A stretch of 64,000 nucleotides of DNA from Spirosoma lacussanchae (lineage in GTDB: Bacteria; Bacteroidota; Bacteroidia; Cytophagales; Spirosomataceae): NCBI RefSeq assembly GCF_005870035.1, contig NZ_SWJG01000001.1, positions 310,001 to 374,000 on the forward strand, given 5' to 3'. A program made the translations under genes and the position numbers. Positions 43,502 through 54,700 of the stretch are shown here, piece after piece. The notes beneath the pieces are model-generated. The model had not been told where the DNA came from. It searched no databases and saw only the letters and a program-made list of their open reading frames with translations. Within the stretch, counting starts at the first letter, position 1; every line of letters starts with the position of its first letter.

Positions 43502-46500
43502 TTACTCCAGCAGGACCATAATGTCCTCTTTCGTGAGCGATTTCACGAAGTTTTCTTCAGTCGTAATGAGGCTGCCTGCCAGTTGCTGCTTGGAGCGCTG
43601 GAGCGCCAGAATTTTTTCCTCGACGGTATTCCTGGCGATAAACTTATACGTGAATACCGTTTTCTGCTGGCCAATGCGGTGGGCCCGGTCAACCGCCTGC
43701 GCTTCTATGGCGGGGTTCCACCAGGGGTCCAGAATGAATACATAGTCGGCAGCGGTCAGGTTATGACCCAAACCACCTGCTTTCAGCGAGATCAGGAACA
43801 GCCGCACCGAATCGTCGGTCTGGAACAACTCGACCTGGCCCTGGCGATCGGTAGTCGATCCGTCGAGGTAGGCGTATTTGATGTTCTTTTCTTTCAGGTA
43901 TTGGCGAACAACGCTCAGGTGTTTGATGAATTGGCTGAAGACGAGTACTTTATGGTGTTCGCCGATGGCCGTTTCGAGCCGCATCAGCATGTCGTCCAGC
44001 TTACCCGAATCACCTTCGTAGTCGGCATCGACCATGCGCGGGTGGTTGGCAATCTGGCGGAGCTTGGTCAGGCCCTGCAAAACGATCATCTGCGACCGGG
44101 CCATGCCGTCTTCTTCGATGCGCTCCAGAATCAGGTTCCGGTAGTACGACTTGGCTTCTTCGTACTGTTTCTCCTGATCGGGGGTCATGTCCGAGAACAG
44201 CACACTCTCTACCTTTTCGGGCAGGTCAGTAGCTACCTGAGCCTTGTTGCGCCGAAGCATGAACGGCTTGATGAGGCCGTAGAGCCGCCCCGTCTTCGCT
44301 TCGTCGTGCCGTTTCTCGATGGGTACCTGAAACTCATTTCTGAAGAACGACTGGCTGCCCAGCAGGCCCGGGTTGATGAACGACATCTGCGACCAGAGAT
44401 CCATAGTGCTGTTTTCCAGCGGAGTACCGGTCAGGATGAGCCGATGTTTGGTGTTCAGCTGCATCACCGCCCGGGTAATGTGCGACGACGGGTTTTTGAT
44501 CGCCTGCGACTCGTCCAGAATCACGTAGTTGAATTGATACTGGCTCAGCAGGTCGATGTCGATCCGGACGATACCGTACGAGGTCAGGATCAGGTCGTAA
44601 CTGTCGAACTGGGCCGTGTTCTTGTCGCGGTAGGTGCCGGTATAGATCATGACCCGGAGATCGGGAGTGAATTTGCGGGCTTCCAGTTCCCAGTTGTACA
44701 GCAACGACGTGGGCATCACCAGCAGGCTGGGCCGGGCGGCTGCGAGGGCGGCCTGTTTCTCGTCGGGTGATGCCGAAACGCCGGCTTCAGCCAGCGCGAT
44801 CTCTTTCTGACCCTGTAGCATAGCCAGCGTCATAACGGTTTTTCCGAGCCCCATGTCGTCGGCCAGGCAACCCCCAAACCGGTACTGGCGCAGGAAATTC
44901 ATCCAGTCATAACCGGCCTGCTGGTAGGGGCGCAATATCCCCTTGAACTGCTTCGGCAGCGGAAACGATTCAATTTCGGCGAAGTCGCGCAGGCGCTCGA
45001 GTTTACGGCTCATCACGGTGCTGGCCAGGTTGTCGCGTTCCAGTTCCTGCACCAGCGCCAGGTGGTGTTTCTGCAAAACCAGCTGGTCTGTATCCTGATC
45101 GATGCGATGTTCGAGAAACCCGAACAGCTCCGAGTATTTGGTAAACCAGGCCTCCGGAATCACCGCCACCTCGCCGTTAGGCAGGCTGAACTCCCGTTTC
45201 TTGTTCAGAATCAGGGTTCTCAGCTTCAGGAATGGAATTTCGAACTCGCCGAAGCGCACGTTGGCGTAGATATCGAACCAGTCGCGGCCTTCGCGGATCG
45301 ACACGTCGATGCTCGAATAACCCAGAAAATACCGTTTGGCGTCGTGTTCGTGCTGGCGGAGCTGGAAGCCGGCTTCCTGGAGCCGCACGTTGGTTTCGGT
45401 TAGCCAGCTAAAGGCCTCGGTTTTGGGCAGGGCCAGCCGACCGTGCCGCAGGTCGAGGCCGGTTTCGCGCAGGAAGCTCAGCTTTTGCCGCTCCAGCCGC
45501 TGATCCCGCCGAATTTTATGGAAGATATAGTCGTCGCCCTGTTTTTCCAGGCTGACGTTGGCCGACGGCCCGAAACTGTCGAACCGGAACATGAAGTCGC
45601 CGTACTGAAACGACAAATCGAAGGTGATGCGGTGGCTGGCTTCCTCGTCGGTATCGACCGAGCCATCGGCCAGTATGGGCCGACCGCTGGTCACCGTTTC
45701 TGATACGGTCAGGACGGGTTTTGGCTCCAGCACCTCGGATCTGATTTCGAACCCTTTAGCATATACGTCGTAGCCGGCAATGAGCTGGGTAACAAACCGC
45801 TCGTAGTACTGTTGCTCGATGTTGCGGGGAATAACGATATGGTTTTTCGTGAAGAACGGCCGCAGCTTTTTCCCATCCACGTTTTTGCCGAAATGGTACA
45901 GCCGGTTACCTACCATCATGTAGGCCGGCTCGTCGCAGATCATGAGTGCATCTTTGAACTGAAATTCCACACGGTCGGTCAGGGGGCGGCCGGTTTCGGA
46001 TACTTGGCCGGTAGGGTAGCGGATAATCGGGAAATAATGTGTCGATTCGGCGTTGCGGTCGAAGTGGAAGTTGACTCGGGCGGGTTCGGGCATCCACTCA
46101 ATGACCGACCAGGCCGGGTTGCCATCATTGCCCATGATATAGAACGGCTTGCCGGGCATCAGGGCCATGATCTGGGCTTTCAGATTCTCCAGGTACTGGC
46201 ATATTGCTTCCTGAACCAGCTTGTCGCCTTTCTGGGGGTCGTAAATCTTCAGGAAAAAATCGACGGCGGGCAGCTTACGGGTGTTAAATTTCTTAACGAT
46301 GGTGTCCTGCTGGATACTGTCGATCAGTTTAACCAGTTCGAAATCCCGCTCGTCGAGTCCCTGCGCAAACTCGCCTACATTTTGTGTCGAGAGCGTCTGG
46401 TTCTGCAGGGTTAACTCTCCCTTGCTATTCCGCTGCACCACGAAGGCTTCGATGAGATAACCCAGAAACTCATGGTCCAGCAGGGAATAAACGATTTGGA

Positions 46501-46525
46501 ATGGTTGCGTAGGCGAGACTCTCAT
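43502..46525 (-). CDS. SNF2-family DNA/RNA helicase-like ATPase
   Basis: This 1007-aa protein has an N-terminal region of about 520 residues without a recognised domain, then the two RecA-like SNF2 domains. Walker A is LADDMGLGKTVMTLAML (about residues 553-569). The Walker B region is NYVILDESQAIKNP, and LILTGTPLEN is the motif III-like segment. The helicase C part shows LISLKAGGLGHNLTAADYVFILDPWWNPAIEAQAVDRAHRIGQ. It should use ATP to remodel nucleic-acid-protein complexes. A consensus promoter (46692-46721) and a leader with a hairpin precede it. Confidence 0.95.
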   Translation of the reverse strand: MRVSPTQPFQIVYSLLDHEFLGYLIEAFVVQRNSKGELTLQNQTLSTQNVGEFAQGLDERDFELVKLIDSIQQDTIVKKFNTRKLPAVDFFLKIYDPQKGDKLVQEAICQYLENLKAQIMALMPGKPFYIMGNDGNPAWSVIEWMPEPARVNFHFDRNAESTHYFPIIRYPTGQVSETGRPLTDRVEFQFKDALMICDEPAYMMVGNRLYHFGKNVDGKKLRPFFTKNHIVIPRNIEQQYYERFVTQLIAGYDVYAKGFEIRSEVLEPKPVLTVSETVTSGRPILADGSVDTDEEASHRITFDLSFQYGDFMFRFDSFGPSANVSLEKQGDDYIFHKIRRDQRLERQKLSFLRETGLDLRHGRLALPKTEAFSWLTETNVRLQEAGFQLRQHEHDAKRYFLGYSSIDVSIREGRDWFDIYANVRFGEFEIPFLKLRTLILNKKREFSLPNGEVAVIPEAWFTKYSELFGFLEHRIDQDTDQLVLQKHHLALVQELERDNLASTVMSRKLERLRDFAEIESFPLPKQFKGILRPYQQAGYDWMNFLRQYRFGGCLADDMGLGKTVMTLAMLQGQKEIALAEAGVSASPDEKQAALAAARPSLLVMPTSLLYNWELEARKFTPDLRVMIYTGTYRDKNTAQFDSYDLILTSYGIVRIDIDLLSQYQFNYVILDESQAIKNPSSHITRAVMQLNTKHRLILTGTPLENSTMDLWSQMSFINPGLLGSQSFFRNEFQVPIEKRHDEAKTGRLYGLIKPFMLRRNKAQVATDLPEKVESVLFSDMTPDQEKQYEEAKSYYRNLILERIEEDGMARSQMIVLQGLTKLRQIANHPRMVDADYEGDSGKLDDMLMRLETAIGEHHKVLVFSQFIKHLSVVRQYLKEKNIKYAYLDGSTTDRQGQVELFQTDDSVRLFLISLKAGGLGHNLTAADYVFILDPWWNPAIEAQAVDRAHRIGQQKTVFTYKFIARNTVEEKILALQRSKQQLAGSLITTEENFVKSLTKEDIMVLLE

Positions 46526-46637
46526 GCGACGACATAGCTATCTGTAGTCGATTGGCTGGATCGACGCCAGACGGCAGGAAGGTGAACGGACTATGGTAGA
46601 ACCCGGTGGGGTAGTTTGCTGAGTCGCAAAAAGAGAA

Positions 46638-46666
46638 CACAATAGGCTGTATAATAGCTTATTGTG
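46638..46666 (-). promoter_or_regulatory. Hairpin in the SNF2 leader, possible attenuator
   Basis: On the minus strand CACAATAAGCT and AGCCTATTGTG pair over 10 of 11 positions (one G-T wobble), and TTCTCTTTTT follows. It lies between the promoter and the start codon of the helicase gene. Confidence 0.45.
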
Positions 46667-46691
46667 CCTAAAATTCATAATGCGACGGTTT

Positions 46692-46721
46692 CAAATATAC
46701 AAATCAATACCTAATCTCCAA
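46692..46721 (-). promoter_or_regulatory. Consensus Bacteroidota promoter of the SNF2 gene
   Basis: On the minus strand TTG (46721-46719), 19 bp, then TATATTTG (46699-46692) exactly match the -33/-7 consensus of Bacteroidota sigma-A promoters. It lies 166 bp before the start codon. Confidence 0.7.
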
Positions 46722-47321
46722 CGGTGGTTTCGCGAAAACAACCGAATTGTGATAAGAGGTCTAAACGAACCTTATCATACGGTTAAACCCAGTCAGTCTG
46801 TATGTTCTAAATTCTAGATGTTCCTGCCAAATCTGGTATAGTATTTGATGAACTGGCCATCCCATAAAAAGGCCAGGTTCCGGCTGGACAGTACTGGCTG
46901 CTGGCTCCGATTAGCGGGGCCACCTGGTCGAGTCGATCCATGTATAGACCTAAAATCGGATAAATTGTTTTGCCTGATTAATACAAAATATACCTGGCAC
47001 GGAGCCGACCGAAACCGGCCTATGGTAGTATATACGTAATGAACTATAAATCAGATGATTCATAAAATATGTTATTATATAGTATACGTATTAGGTGATA
47101 TATGTACTAGTGAGCTTATTTTAAAGTATGTTTCCTGTTTAGCCATATTAGTGTACGAATGTAGTATTAAAAGGGTATTAAAGTTTATTAATTAAGAAAA
47201 CTGGCACCTTATTTGATCGAGGGAGTCCTGCACTTGTACTTTATCCGATAAAAGTAGTCTGTGTACATCTGATTTATCAGCAATATGATACGGTATAGAT
47301 GTATACAAAAAGTTACTGTGT

Positions 47322-50300
47322 ATGGACGAAAAATTCTACGCCACTTACCTTCGATATAGTCAATTTCTTAAAACGGCTTCCGGGCGGGGCTTCGGTCTGT
47401 TTATCGGTCTGATTAGCCTGCTGGTAGCTGGCCAGGCTACCGCGCAGATATCGGGGGTTGTTTACCGGGACTTTAACGAAAGCGGCACTCGTCAGTATAC
47501 CGCCGTATCGACGCTGACGGGAGAGATTGGGGTAGGGGGCGTAACGGTAACCGTATATACTGCTACGGGAGCTATTGCCGGAACGGCAGTCACCAGCTCA
47601 ACAACCGCTACGCAGGGGCAATACAGCATTACACCTTCCGTGGTCGGGCCCTACCGGGTTCAGTTTACCAACCTGCCCAGCGGCTATTTCCCGGGGCAGC
47701 GGGGTACACAGAGCGGTACTACCGTTCAGTTTGTCAACACCACTACGCTGCCCGTATCAGCAACGGTTAGTTTGGGTATTAACTACCCGGCCGACTATTG
47801 CCAGGCCAACCCCAACTACCTGGTGCCCTGTTATGTGAACGGAAATTCGCTCACGACCACCGGAAATGCCGGTACGCAGGGGGTACTGGTTTCGCTGCCG
47901 TATAGTAGTACCGGTAACTCGCCTACCGAAACGGCTCTGGCCCTGAACCAGCAAGTTGGTACCGTATATGGGCTGGCGTACCAGCGGGCTGCCAACCAGC
48001 TCTACTCCAGTGCGTTTGTAAAGCGTCATGCGGGGCTGGGCCCCGGCGGGGCAGGGGCTATCTACCTGACCCGGGTGGTGAGTGGGTCGCTGGTATCGAG
48101 TGTGTTTACGACACTCAGCGCCGGTACTGTTGCTTCAAATACCGATCGGGGACTACCGGCCAATATCACTACGGGTAACCACGATCCGTCGGTATATGAT
48201 CAGGTGGGTAAGGCTGGTCTGGGCGACATCGAGCTTTCCGAAGATGGTACTGTTCTATACGCCGTTAACCTGGCCGACCGGTCGCTGTACAGGATTCCGA
48301 TCACTAACCCTACCAGCGCGACCCCAACGGCCGGTACGCCAACGAGTTATACACTGCCGGTGCCTTCGCAACGGACGGGAAGTGTTTTTCGACCATTTGC
48401 GCTTAAAGTGTATCGGGATCGGGTCTACGTGGGCGGGGTTACTACCAACGAGGGCGTGCCTACCTCCACGACTATCAACTTCGGCTCTGGATCGACAACG
48501 GGGAACCTGATTACCCGCGATACGACCAACATGAAGGCGTATGTGTACGAGTTCAATCCGGTAAATAACTCCTTTACCCAGGTACTGGCGTTTCCGCTGA
48601 CGTATAAGAAAGGAGCCACTAACAATGACCGGTCTGGCGTAGACCGGGCCGAATACTGGCTACCCTGGATCAGTGCTCCGCCGGCTACGGGAAGCGTACC
48701 CAACCGGTTTGCCCGCGCCGACCTGCCCAACTGTAGTTATCCTCAGCCAATGCTGACGGGTATCGAATTCGATGTCGATGGTTCCATGATCCTGAGCATA
48801 CGTGACCGTCTGGGCGATCAGTACGGCAATAATAACTACGGTACCAATACGGCTAACACGACAACTTTGTACCGCGCCATTGCTCCCGGCGATATTCTGC
48901 GGGCGGGTAAATGTGATCCGGCCGTTAACCAGTGGACTATCGAACGAGCTGGCCGGGTCTGTAGCGGAACGGCTACGGCTGGAGCAACCAACGGACAGGG
49001 GTTTGGTGGCGGTGAATACTACTACCAGGACGCTATTGCTATTCCTTCGGCTACCGATCCGTATCATGCTGAGATGAGCGAAGGAGCTCTGGCGCTATTT
49101 CCCGGTACCGGCGACGTATCGTCTATCGTAATCGACCCAACCGACCAGATCGATGCGGGGGGGATCCGGCGGTTTCGAAATGCGACGGGTACCGGTAGTC
49201 CGTCAACCAGCGTGCAGGTCTATGCCAGTGGCGACGTAGCCACTTTCGGTAAAGCAAACGGCCTGGGTGATCTGGAGCTGAGCTGTAGTCCGGCTCCGAT
49301 CGAAATCGGTAACCGCATCTGGTACGACGGAGTAGCAACGGGCGCCAACGGTACGCAGGATAACGGCCTCTCGCCCCTGGCCAGTATAACCGTACAGCTC
49401 TTCCTGAATGGTTCGCAGGTGGCATCGACTACTACGGACGCCAATGGCGAGTACTACTTCAACAGTACCAACGTGACGGGGGGCTTATTACCCAATACGG
49501 CTTATGAATTGCGGGTGCCGCTGAGTCAGACCGCCCTTTCGGGGCCGGGCTACCTGCCGGCGCCCAGTGGTTCCGGTTCCGATCCGTCGATTGATAATGA
49601 TGCCGTACGAAATGGCAACAACGCGGTTATTAGCTTCACCACGGGCGACTACGGCGAAAACAACCACACCCTCGACTTCGGATTTGTTGACTGTCCAACC
49701 ATAACGAATCCCTCGGGTACAACGGCCGTTTGCACCGGTACACCCATCCGATCGCTAACGGTGGCGACCACAACTACGGTTACCAACGGCATACAGTTTG
49801 TTTACTTCACGGCGCCCCAGAGCGGCACGGCCATGTATTCGGGTGGTACGTCGCTCGGAACGGCTACGCCCGCCAGTGGCACGGCCGGAATCGGGAACGT
49901 AGCCTTCCCAGCCAACACGGGTACGACAGCCGTTACCTATTATGTTTATGCCATTCTGAATCCTGCCCCCGCAGCCGATGGCTGCCGCCCCTCGCAGTTG
50001 ATTCAGGTAACGATTAACCCGAATCCCGCCGTAACTCTTTCTTCGACATCAATATGCGTCGGGCGTTCCGCTGTCCTGACGGCCACGGGCGGTACCAGCT
50101 ATACGCTGACGCCGGGCAGTCTGACCAGTGCGACGGGTAGCTTCACCGTCACGCCAAGCGGTACGACGACCTATACCGTCACGGCGGTCAACACCAGCGG
50201 CTGTACCGCCAGCACAACAGGAATCGTCACGGTTAATCCATTGCCGACGCCATCGCTGAGCAGCGCAACTATCTGCGCTGGGCAGACGGCTGTCCTGACG

Positions 50301-51716
50301 GCCACGGGCGGCACCAGCTACACGCTGGTCAACACGGGAACAGTCAGCGCTAGCGGTAGCTTCACCGTTACGCCAGGCGGCACGACGACTTACACCGTAA
50401 CGGCTGTCAACGCCAGCGGCTGCACCGCCAGCACGACAGGAACTGTAACGGTCAACCCCGTGCCGACGCCATCGTTGAGCAGTACCAGCATTTGCGCTGG
50501 GCAGACAGCCACCCTGACGGCCACGGGCGGTACCAGCTATACGCTGGTCAACACGGGAACGGTCAGCGCTAGCGGTAGCTTCACCGTTACGCCGAGCGGC
50601 ACGACGACTTACACAGTCGTTGCCACGAACGCCAGCAGTTGTACCGCCAGAGCCACTGGCGTTGTGACGGTGAACTCCTTACCGACGCCATCGCTGAGCA
50701 GCGCAACCATCTGCGCTGGGCAGACGGCTACCCTGACGGCCACGGGCGGTACCAGCTATACGCTGACGCCGGGCAACTTGACCAGTGCGACGGGTAGCTT
50801 CACCGTTACGCCGAGTGGTACGACGACTTATACGGTAACCGCAGCTAATGCTAGTGGCTGTACAGCTACGACTACCGGTACCGTCACGGTCAGGCCGGTA
50901 CCGGCGCCAACCGCTACGGGGGGGACGATTACCTGCGTGGCTACCGCCACCGTAACGGGTAGCTCGAGCCTGACCGGGTCGACCTACAGCTGGACCGGCC
51001 CGCTCGCCTTCACCTCCGCAGCACAAAGCTTCACGACCAGTACACCTGGTACGTATACGCTGACCGTTACCGCTAATGGCTGTACCAGCACCAGTTCGGC
51101 TACGGCGGTGGTTACCCTCAATACGAATGCGCCCCAGTCGCTCAGTCTGGCCAGTAACCGGCCGCTCAGCTGTACGGCAGCTACAGTGACGCTCACCGCC
51201 AGTAGCACGACCAGCGGGCTGAGCTACGCGTTTGCCGGCCCGGGTGTGGTGAGTACATCAGGCGCCAGTGCTACGGTCAGCCAGACCGGCACCTATACCG
51301 TAACGGCTACGGCCCCCAACGGCTGTACAGCCTCGGCTACAACGACTGTTAGTCAGACACTGACGTCAGCTACGCTGGTACAGGGAACCTGCAACAGCAA
51401 CAACAGCAACTCAACTACCGCCGATGACTACTACACCCTGGGCGTACGGGCGCTGCCCGGCGTGCGCGGCCCATCGAATCGGTTCGAGGTACTGCTGAAC
51501 GGCACGGTGCTGAACCCCGGCGGGACAACGTACGGCCAGTCGGTTACTGTCGGCACGCCCACTACGTTCAAAGCGGATGGTACGACCACCTACACCCTCG
51601 TTATCCGTGATCTTGACATACCAACCTGCCAGACTACACAAACAACCATCCCTGTAGCGTCCTGCTCGACCTGCGAACCGCTGTTATGTCCGAAAGTAAG
51701 TCTGCAAAAGCGCTAA
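47322..51716 (+). CDS. Giant secreted SdrD-B/Ig-like repeat surface protein
   Basis: The 1464-aa protein has a signal-like segment (FGLFIGLISLLVAGQATAQ) at about 25-42. An SdrD-B-like domain follows (ISGVVYRDFNESGTRQY). A long region (about 170-640) then contains LGDIELSEDGTVLYAVNLADRSLYR-type segments that look like a propeller. A second SdrD-B domain (IGNRIWYDGVATGANGTQDNG) starts near residue 661. Four tandem 73-aa repeats (219 bp each; 50016-50891) carry SLSSATICAGQTA and GTTTYTVTAVNASGC, followed by further Ig-like segments. It ends STCEPLLCPKVSLQKR, not a standard T9SS domain. A cell-surface adhesin or matrix protein is likely. The similar gene at 51798 starts 81 bp later. Confidence 0.8.
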   Translation: MDEKFYATYLRYSQFLKTASGRGFGLFIGLISLLVAGQATAQISGVVYRDFNESGTRQYTAVSTLTGEIGVGGVTVTVYTATGAIAGTAVTSSTTATQGQYSITPSVVGPYRVQFTNLPSGYFPGQRGTQSGTTVQFVNTTTLPVSATVSLGINYPADYCQANPNYLVPCYVNGNSLTTTGNAGTQGVLVSLPYSSTGNSPTETALALNQQVGTVYGLAYQRAANQLYSSAFVKRHAGLGPGGAGAIYLTRVVSGSLVSSVFTTLSAGTVASNTDRGLPANITTGNHDPSVYDQVGKAGLGDIELSEDGTVLYAVNLADRSLYRIPITNPTSATPTAGTPTSYTLPVPSQRTGSVFRPFALKVYRDRVYVGGVTTNEGVPTSTTINFGSGSTTGNLITRDTTNMKAYVYEFNPVNNSFTQVLAFPLTYKKGATNNDRSGVDRAEYWLPWISAPPATGSVPNRFARADLPNCSYPQPMLTGIEFDVDGSMILSIRDRLGDQYGNNNYGTNTANTTTLYRAIAPGDILRAGKCDPAVNQWTIERAGRVCSGTATAGATNGQGFGGGEYYYQDAIAIPSATDPYHAEMSEGALALFPGTGDVSSIVIDPTDQIDAGGIRRFRNATGTGSPSTSVQVYASGDVATFGKANGLGDLELSCSPAPIEIGNRIWYDGVATGANGTQDNGLSPLASITVQLFLNGSQVASTTTDANGEYYFNSTNVTGGLLPNTAYELRVPLSQTALSGPGYLPAPSGSGSDPSIDNDAVRNGNNAVISFTTGDYGENNHTLDFGFVDCPTITNPSGTTAVCTGTPIRSLTVATTTTVTNGIQFVYFTAPQSGTAMYSGGTSLGTATPASGTAGIGNVAFPANTGTTAVTYYVYAILNPAPAADGCRPSQLIQVTINPNPAVTLSSTSICVGRSAVLTATGGTSYTLTPGSLTSATGSFTVTPSGTTTYTVTAVNTSGCTASTTGIVTVNPLPTPSLSSATICAGQTAVLTATGGTSYTLVNTGTVSASGSFTVTPGGTTTYTVTAVNASGCTASTTGTVTVNPVPTPSLSSTSICAGQTATLTATGGTSYTLVNTGTVSASGSFTVTPSGTTTYTVVATNASSCTARATGVVTVNSLPTPSLSSATICAGQTATLTATGGTSYTLTPGNLTSATGSFTVTPSGTTTYTVTAANASGCTATTTGTVTVRPVPAPTATGGTITCVATATVTGSSSLTGSTYSWTGPLAFTSAAQSFTTSTPGTYTLTVTANGCTSTSSATAVVTLNTNAPQSLSLASNRPLSCTAATVTLTASSTTSGLSYAFAGPGVVSTSGASATVSQTGTYTVTATAPNGCTASATTTVSQTLTSATLVQGTCNSNNSNSTTADDYYTLGVRALPGVRGPSNRFEVLLNGTVLNPGGTTYGQSVTVGTPTTFKADGTTTYTLVIRDLDIPTCQTTQTTIPVASCSTCEPLLCPKVSLQKR
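50016..50891 (+). repeat. Four tandem 219-bp repeats in the giant protein gene
   Basis: Units begin at 50016, 50235, 50454 and 50673, each encoding 73 aa with the LSS-T-ICxGxxAxLTATGGTSYTL pattern. They alternate between a TPGSLTSATGSFTV and a VNTGTVSASGSFTV form. The regular spacing shows growth by in-frame duplication. Confidence 0.85.
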
Positions 51717-51797
51717 AAATCCTGTGCATATCCAATGCCTACTAACCGCTAACACCGATTACTTAACTAAATAAAACATCTTGACAAACAATCCTCT

Positions 51798-54700
51798 ATG
51801 AAACAGTTATCCAGTTTTAGCTCCCTGCTGACAGAACGACTAGTGCGGGTGGCGGGGCTGTGGCTACTGATCCTGGTAGCGCAGACAGCGGGGGCTTTCG
51901 TACCTGATGATTCACCCCCTGGCAGTCGGCCTCCCGGTGCCCGAAACGCACCCAAAGCGCTGGCACTCGGCAACCGCGTTTTCCATGATTACAACCGAAA
52001 CGGCCGTCAGGACGACGGCGAAGTGGGCATCGGTAACGTAAAACTCCGGCTCTATCAGCAGGGAATCCAGCGCGGTCAGACAACCTCCGATGCCAATGGA
52101 CAGTATACCTTCGACGACGCCGTTGTGACGGGAGGACTCAAGCCTAATACGGCCTATGAAATTCGGGTGGCTACAACCGATCTGCCAGCGGGCTTCTCGC
52201 TGACGAAACGGAACCAGGGCGATACCAGTGGCGACAGCGATGCACAGGTTATCGGTAACCAGATCGTGGTATTTGCCGCAACTGGCGGTACCAACTCGCC
52301 CAACGACTCGTACGATATTGGACTGGCCGCCGGTGCTCCGGATCTGAGCCTGACAAAAACGGCCACCGTAACGAGCGTAACGCTGGGCAGCAACGCCAGT
52401 TTCACCATTCGGGTCGACAACATCAGCCCCGACGGCGTGGCTACCAACGTCATCGTAAAAGATACCCTCGACGCCGGTGTACTCTATGTCTCATCCTCAC
52501 CAGCGGCTACGGTTAGCACCACACCCTCGTCGCAGACCGTACTGACCTGGTCGCTGGGAACCATGCTGGCTGGCGCTACGTCGAGCATTAACCTGACGGT
52601 GAAAACAAATGCCGAAGGTATTGTCTATAATACGGCTTATGTCACGACCGCCGATGCCGAAATCAGCACGCGCAACAACGTGAGCCGCGCGGGGGTAACC
52701 GTACCGGTCAAGATGTGCCCGGGCGAGTCGTACGTCGCGAGCCTGCCGGCCGAGTATACCAATGTACAATGGTATCGGAATGCCAACCCGACTCCCGTGG
52801 CTTCGGGGAACAGCTTCACCATTACACAGGCGGGTAGCTATAGCTTCACCACAACGGCCAATGTCGACTGTCCGGCTAGCGGTTGCGTACCACTTGTTAT
52901 CGAAGATGGTATCCTGCCGAACCTGAGTGCGGTAGCTTCGGCCACGGCCATCTGCGTGGGCGGCAGCACCAGCCTGACCGCTACCGGCTGCGGCACCGGT
53001 ACGCTTCTGTGGAGTACGGGTGCCAGTACGGCCAGCATAACGGTATCGCCGACATCGACAACGGCTTACTCGTTTACCTGTACATCGAACACCTACGGCA
53101 CCTGTACCGCCAGCACATCGACAACCATTACGGTTAATGACAACCCCGTGGTTACGCTCAGTAGCGCCACCATCTGTGCCGGTGCTACGGCCAGTCTGAC
53201 GGCAACACCGGGCTATGCCAGCTACGTTTTCTCACCGGGTCTGACCCAGGTCGGTGGTGCCAGTGGCAATACGGCCACCCTGGCCACGAGCCTGAGTGCG
53301 GCCGGCAGCACAACAACCTATTCTGTAACGGCCATCTCTACATCGGGCTGTTCGGCTACGGCCAGCGGTGCCATTACGGTGAACCCGAATCCGGTAGTTG
53401 CCCTGAGCAGCACCACCATCTGCGCCGGTGCTACGGCCAGTCTGACGGCAACCCCGGGCTACGCCAGCTACGTTTTCTCATCGGGTCTGACCCAGGTGGG
53501 TGGCGCCAGTGGCAACACCGCTACGGTGGCTACGAGCCTGAGCGCGGCCAACTCCTCAACGGTCTACAGCGTGACGGCCATTTCGGCCGAGGGCTGTACG
53601 GCGGTGGGTAGTGGCACGGTGGTCGTCAACAGCAACCCCGTCATCACCCTGAGTAGCGCGACGGTCTGCGCGGGCACGACGGCCAGTCTGACGGCAACCC
53701 CGGGCTATGCCAGCTACGTTTTCTCGTCGGGTCTGACCCAGGTGGGTGGCGCCAGCGGCAACACCGCTACGGTCGCTACGAGCCTGAGCGCGGCCAACTC
53801 CTCGACGGTGTATAGCGTGACGGCCATTTCGGCGGAAGGCTGTACGGCGGTGGGCAGCGGCACGGTGGTCGTCAACAGCAACCCCGTCATCACCCTCAGC
53901 AGCACGACGGTCTGCGCGGGCACGACAGCCAGCCTGACGGCTACGGCTGGTTATGCCAGCTACGTTTTCTCATCGGGTCTGACCCAGGTGGGTGGCGCCA
54001 GTGGCAACACCGCTACGGTGGCTACGAGCCTGAGCGCGGCTAACTCCTCGACGGTGTATAGCGTGACGGCCATTTCGGCGGAAGGCTGTACGGCGGTGGG
54101 CAGCGGCACGGTGGTCGTCAACAGTAACCCCGTCATCACCCTCAGCAGCGCGACGGTTTGCGCCGGTGCTACGGCCAGTCTGACGGCAACCCCGGGCTAT
54201 GCCAGCTACGTTTTCTCGTCGGGTCTGACCCAGGTGGGTGGCGCCAGCGGCAATACGGCTACGGTGGCTACGAGCCTGAGCGCGGCCAACTCCTCGACGG
54301 TCTACAGCGTGACGGCCATTTCGGCGGAAGGCTGTACGGCGGTGGGCAGCGGCACGGTGGTCGTCAACAGCAACCCCGTTATCGCCCTGAGTAGCGCGAC
54401 GGTCTGCGCGGGCACGACAGCCAGTCTGACAGCAACACCGGGCTACGCCAGCTACGTTTTCTCATCGGGTCTGACCCAGGTGGGTGGCGCCAGCGGCAAT
54501 ACGGCTACGGTCGCTACGAGCCTGAGCGCGGCCAACTCCTCAACGGTCTACAGCGTGACGGCCATTTCGGCCGAGGGCTGTACGGCAGTGGGCAGCGGCA
54601 CGGTGGTCGTCAACGCTAACCCAGTAGCCAGCATCACAGTAAGCAACGCCACCATCTGCTCTGGTCAGAGTTCAACCCTGACGGCTAGTGGGGGAGCTAC

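Larger units (their letters stand above)
46526..47321. other. Long AT-rich divergent intergenic region
   Basis: These 796 bp between the SNF2 gene (minus) and the giant repeat protein (plus) are AT-rich. They hold the SNF2 promoter (46692-46721) and a leader hairpin (46638-46666). A 64-codon reading frame at 46845-47039 has no signal, domain or credible context and is not called. No perfect plus-strand TAnnTTTG element was found for the gene at 47322. The last 250 bp are extremely AT-rich with several TATA-like runs. Confidence 0.5.

Noticed and set aside
43583..44770. 395-codon frame antisense to the SNF2 gene
   Set aside because: It is the complementary image of the helicase motifs with no own features.
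46845..47039. Possible 64-aa gene in the long intergenic region
   Set aside because: No signal peptide, domain, promoter or conserved-looking pattern; composition like non-coding DNA.
53142..54617. CRISPR-like array
   Set aside because: Regular spacing is due to in-frame 82-aa protein repeats of 246 bp, with no short repeat and spacer pattern.
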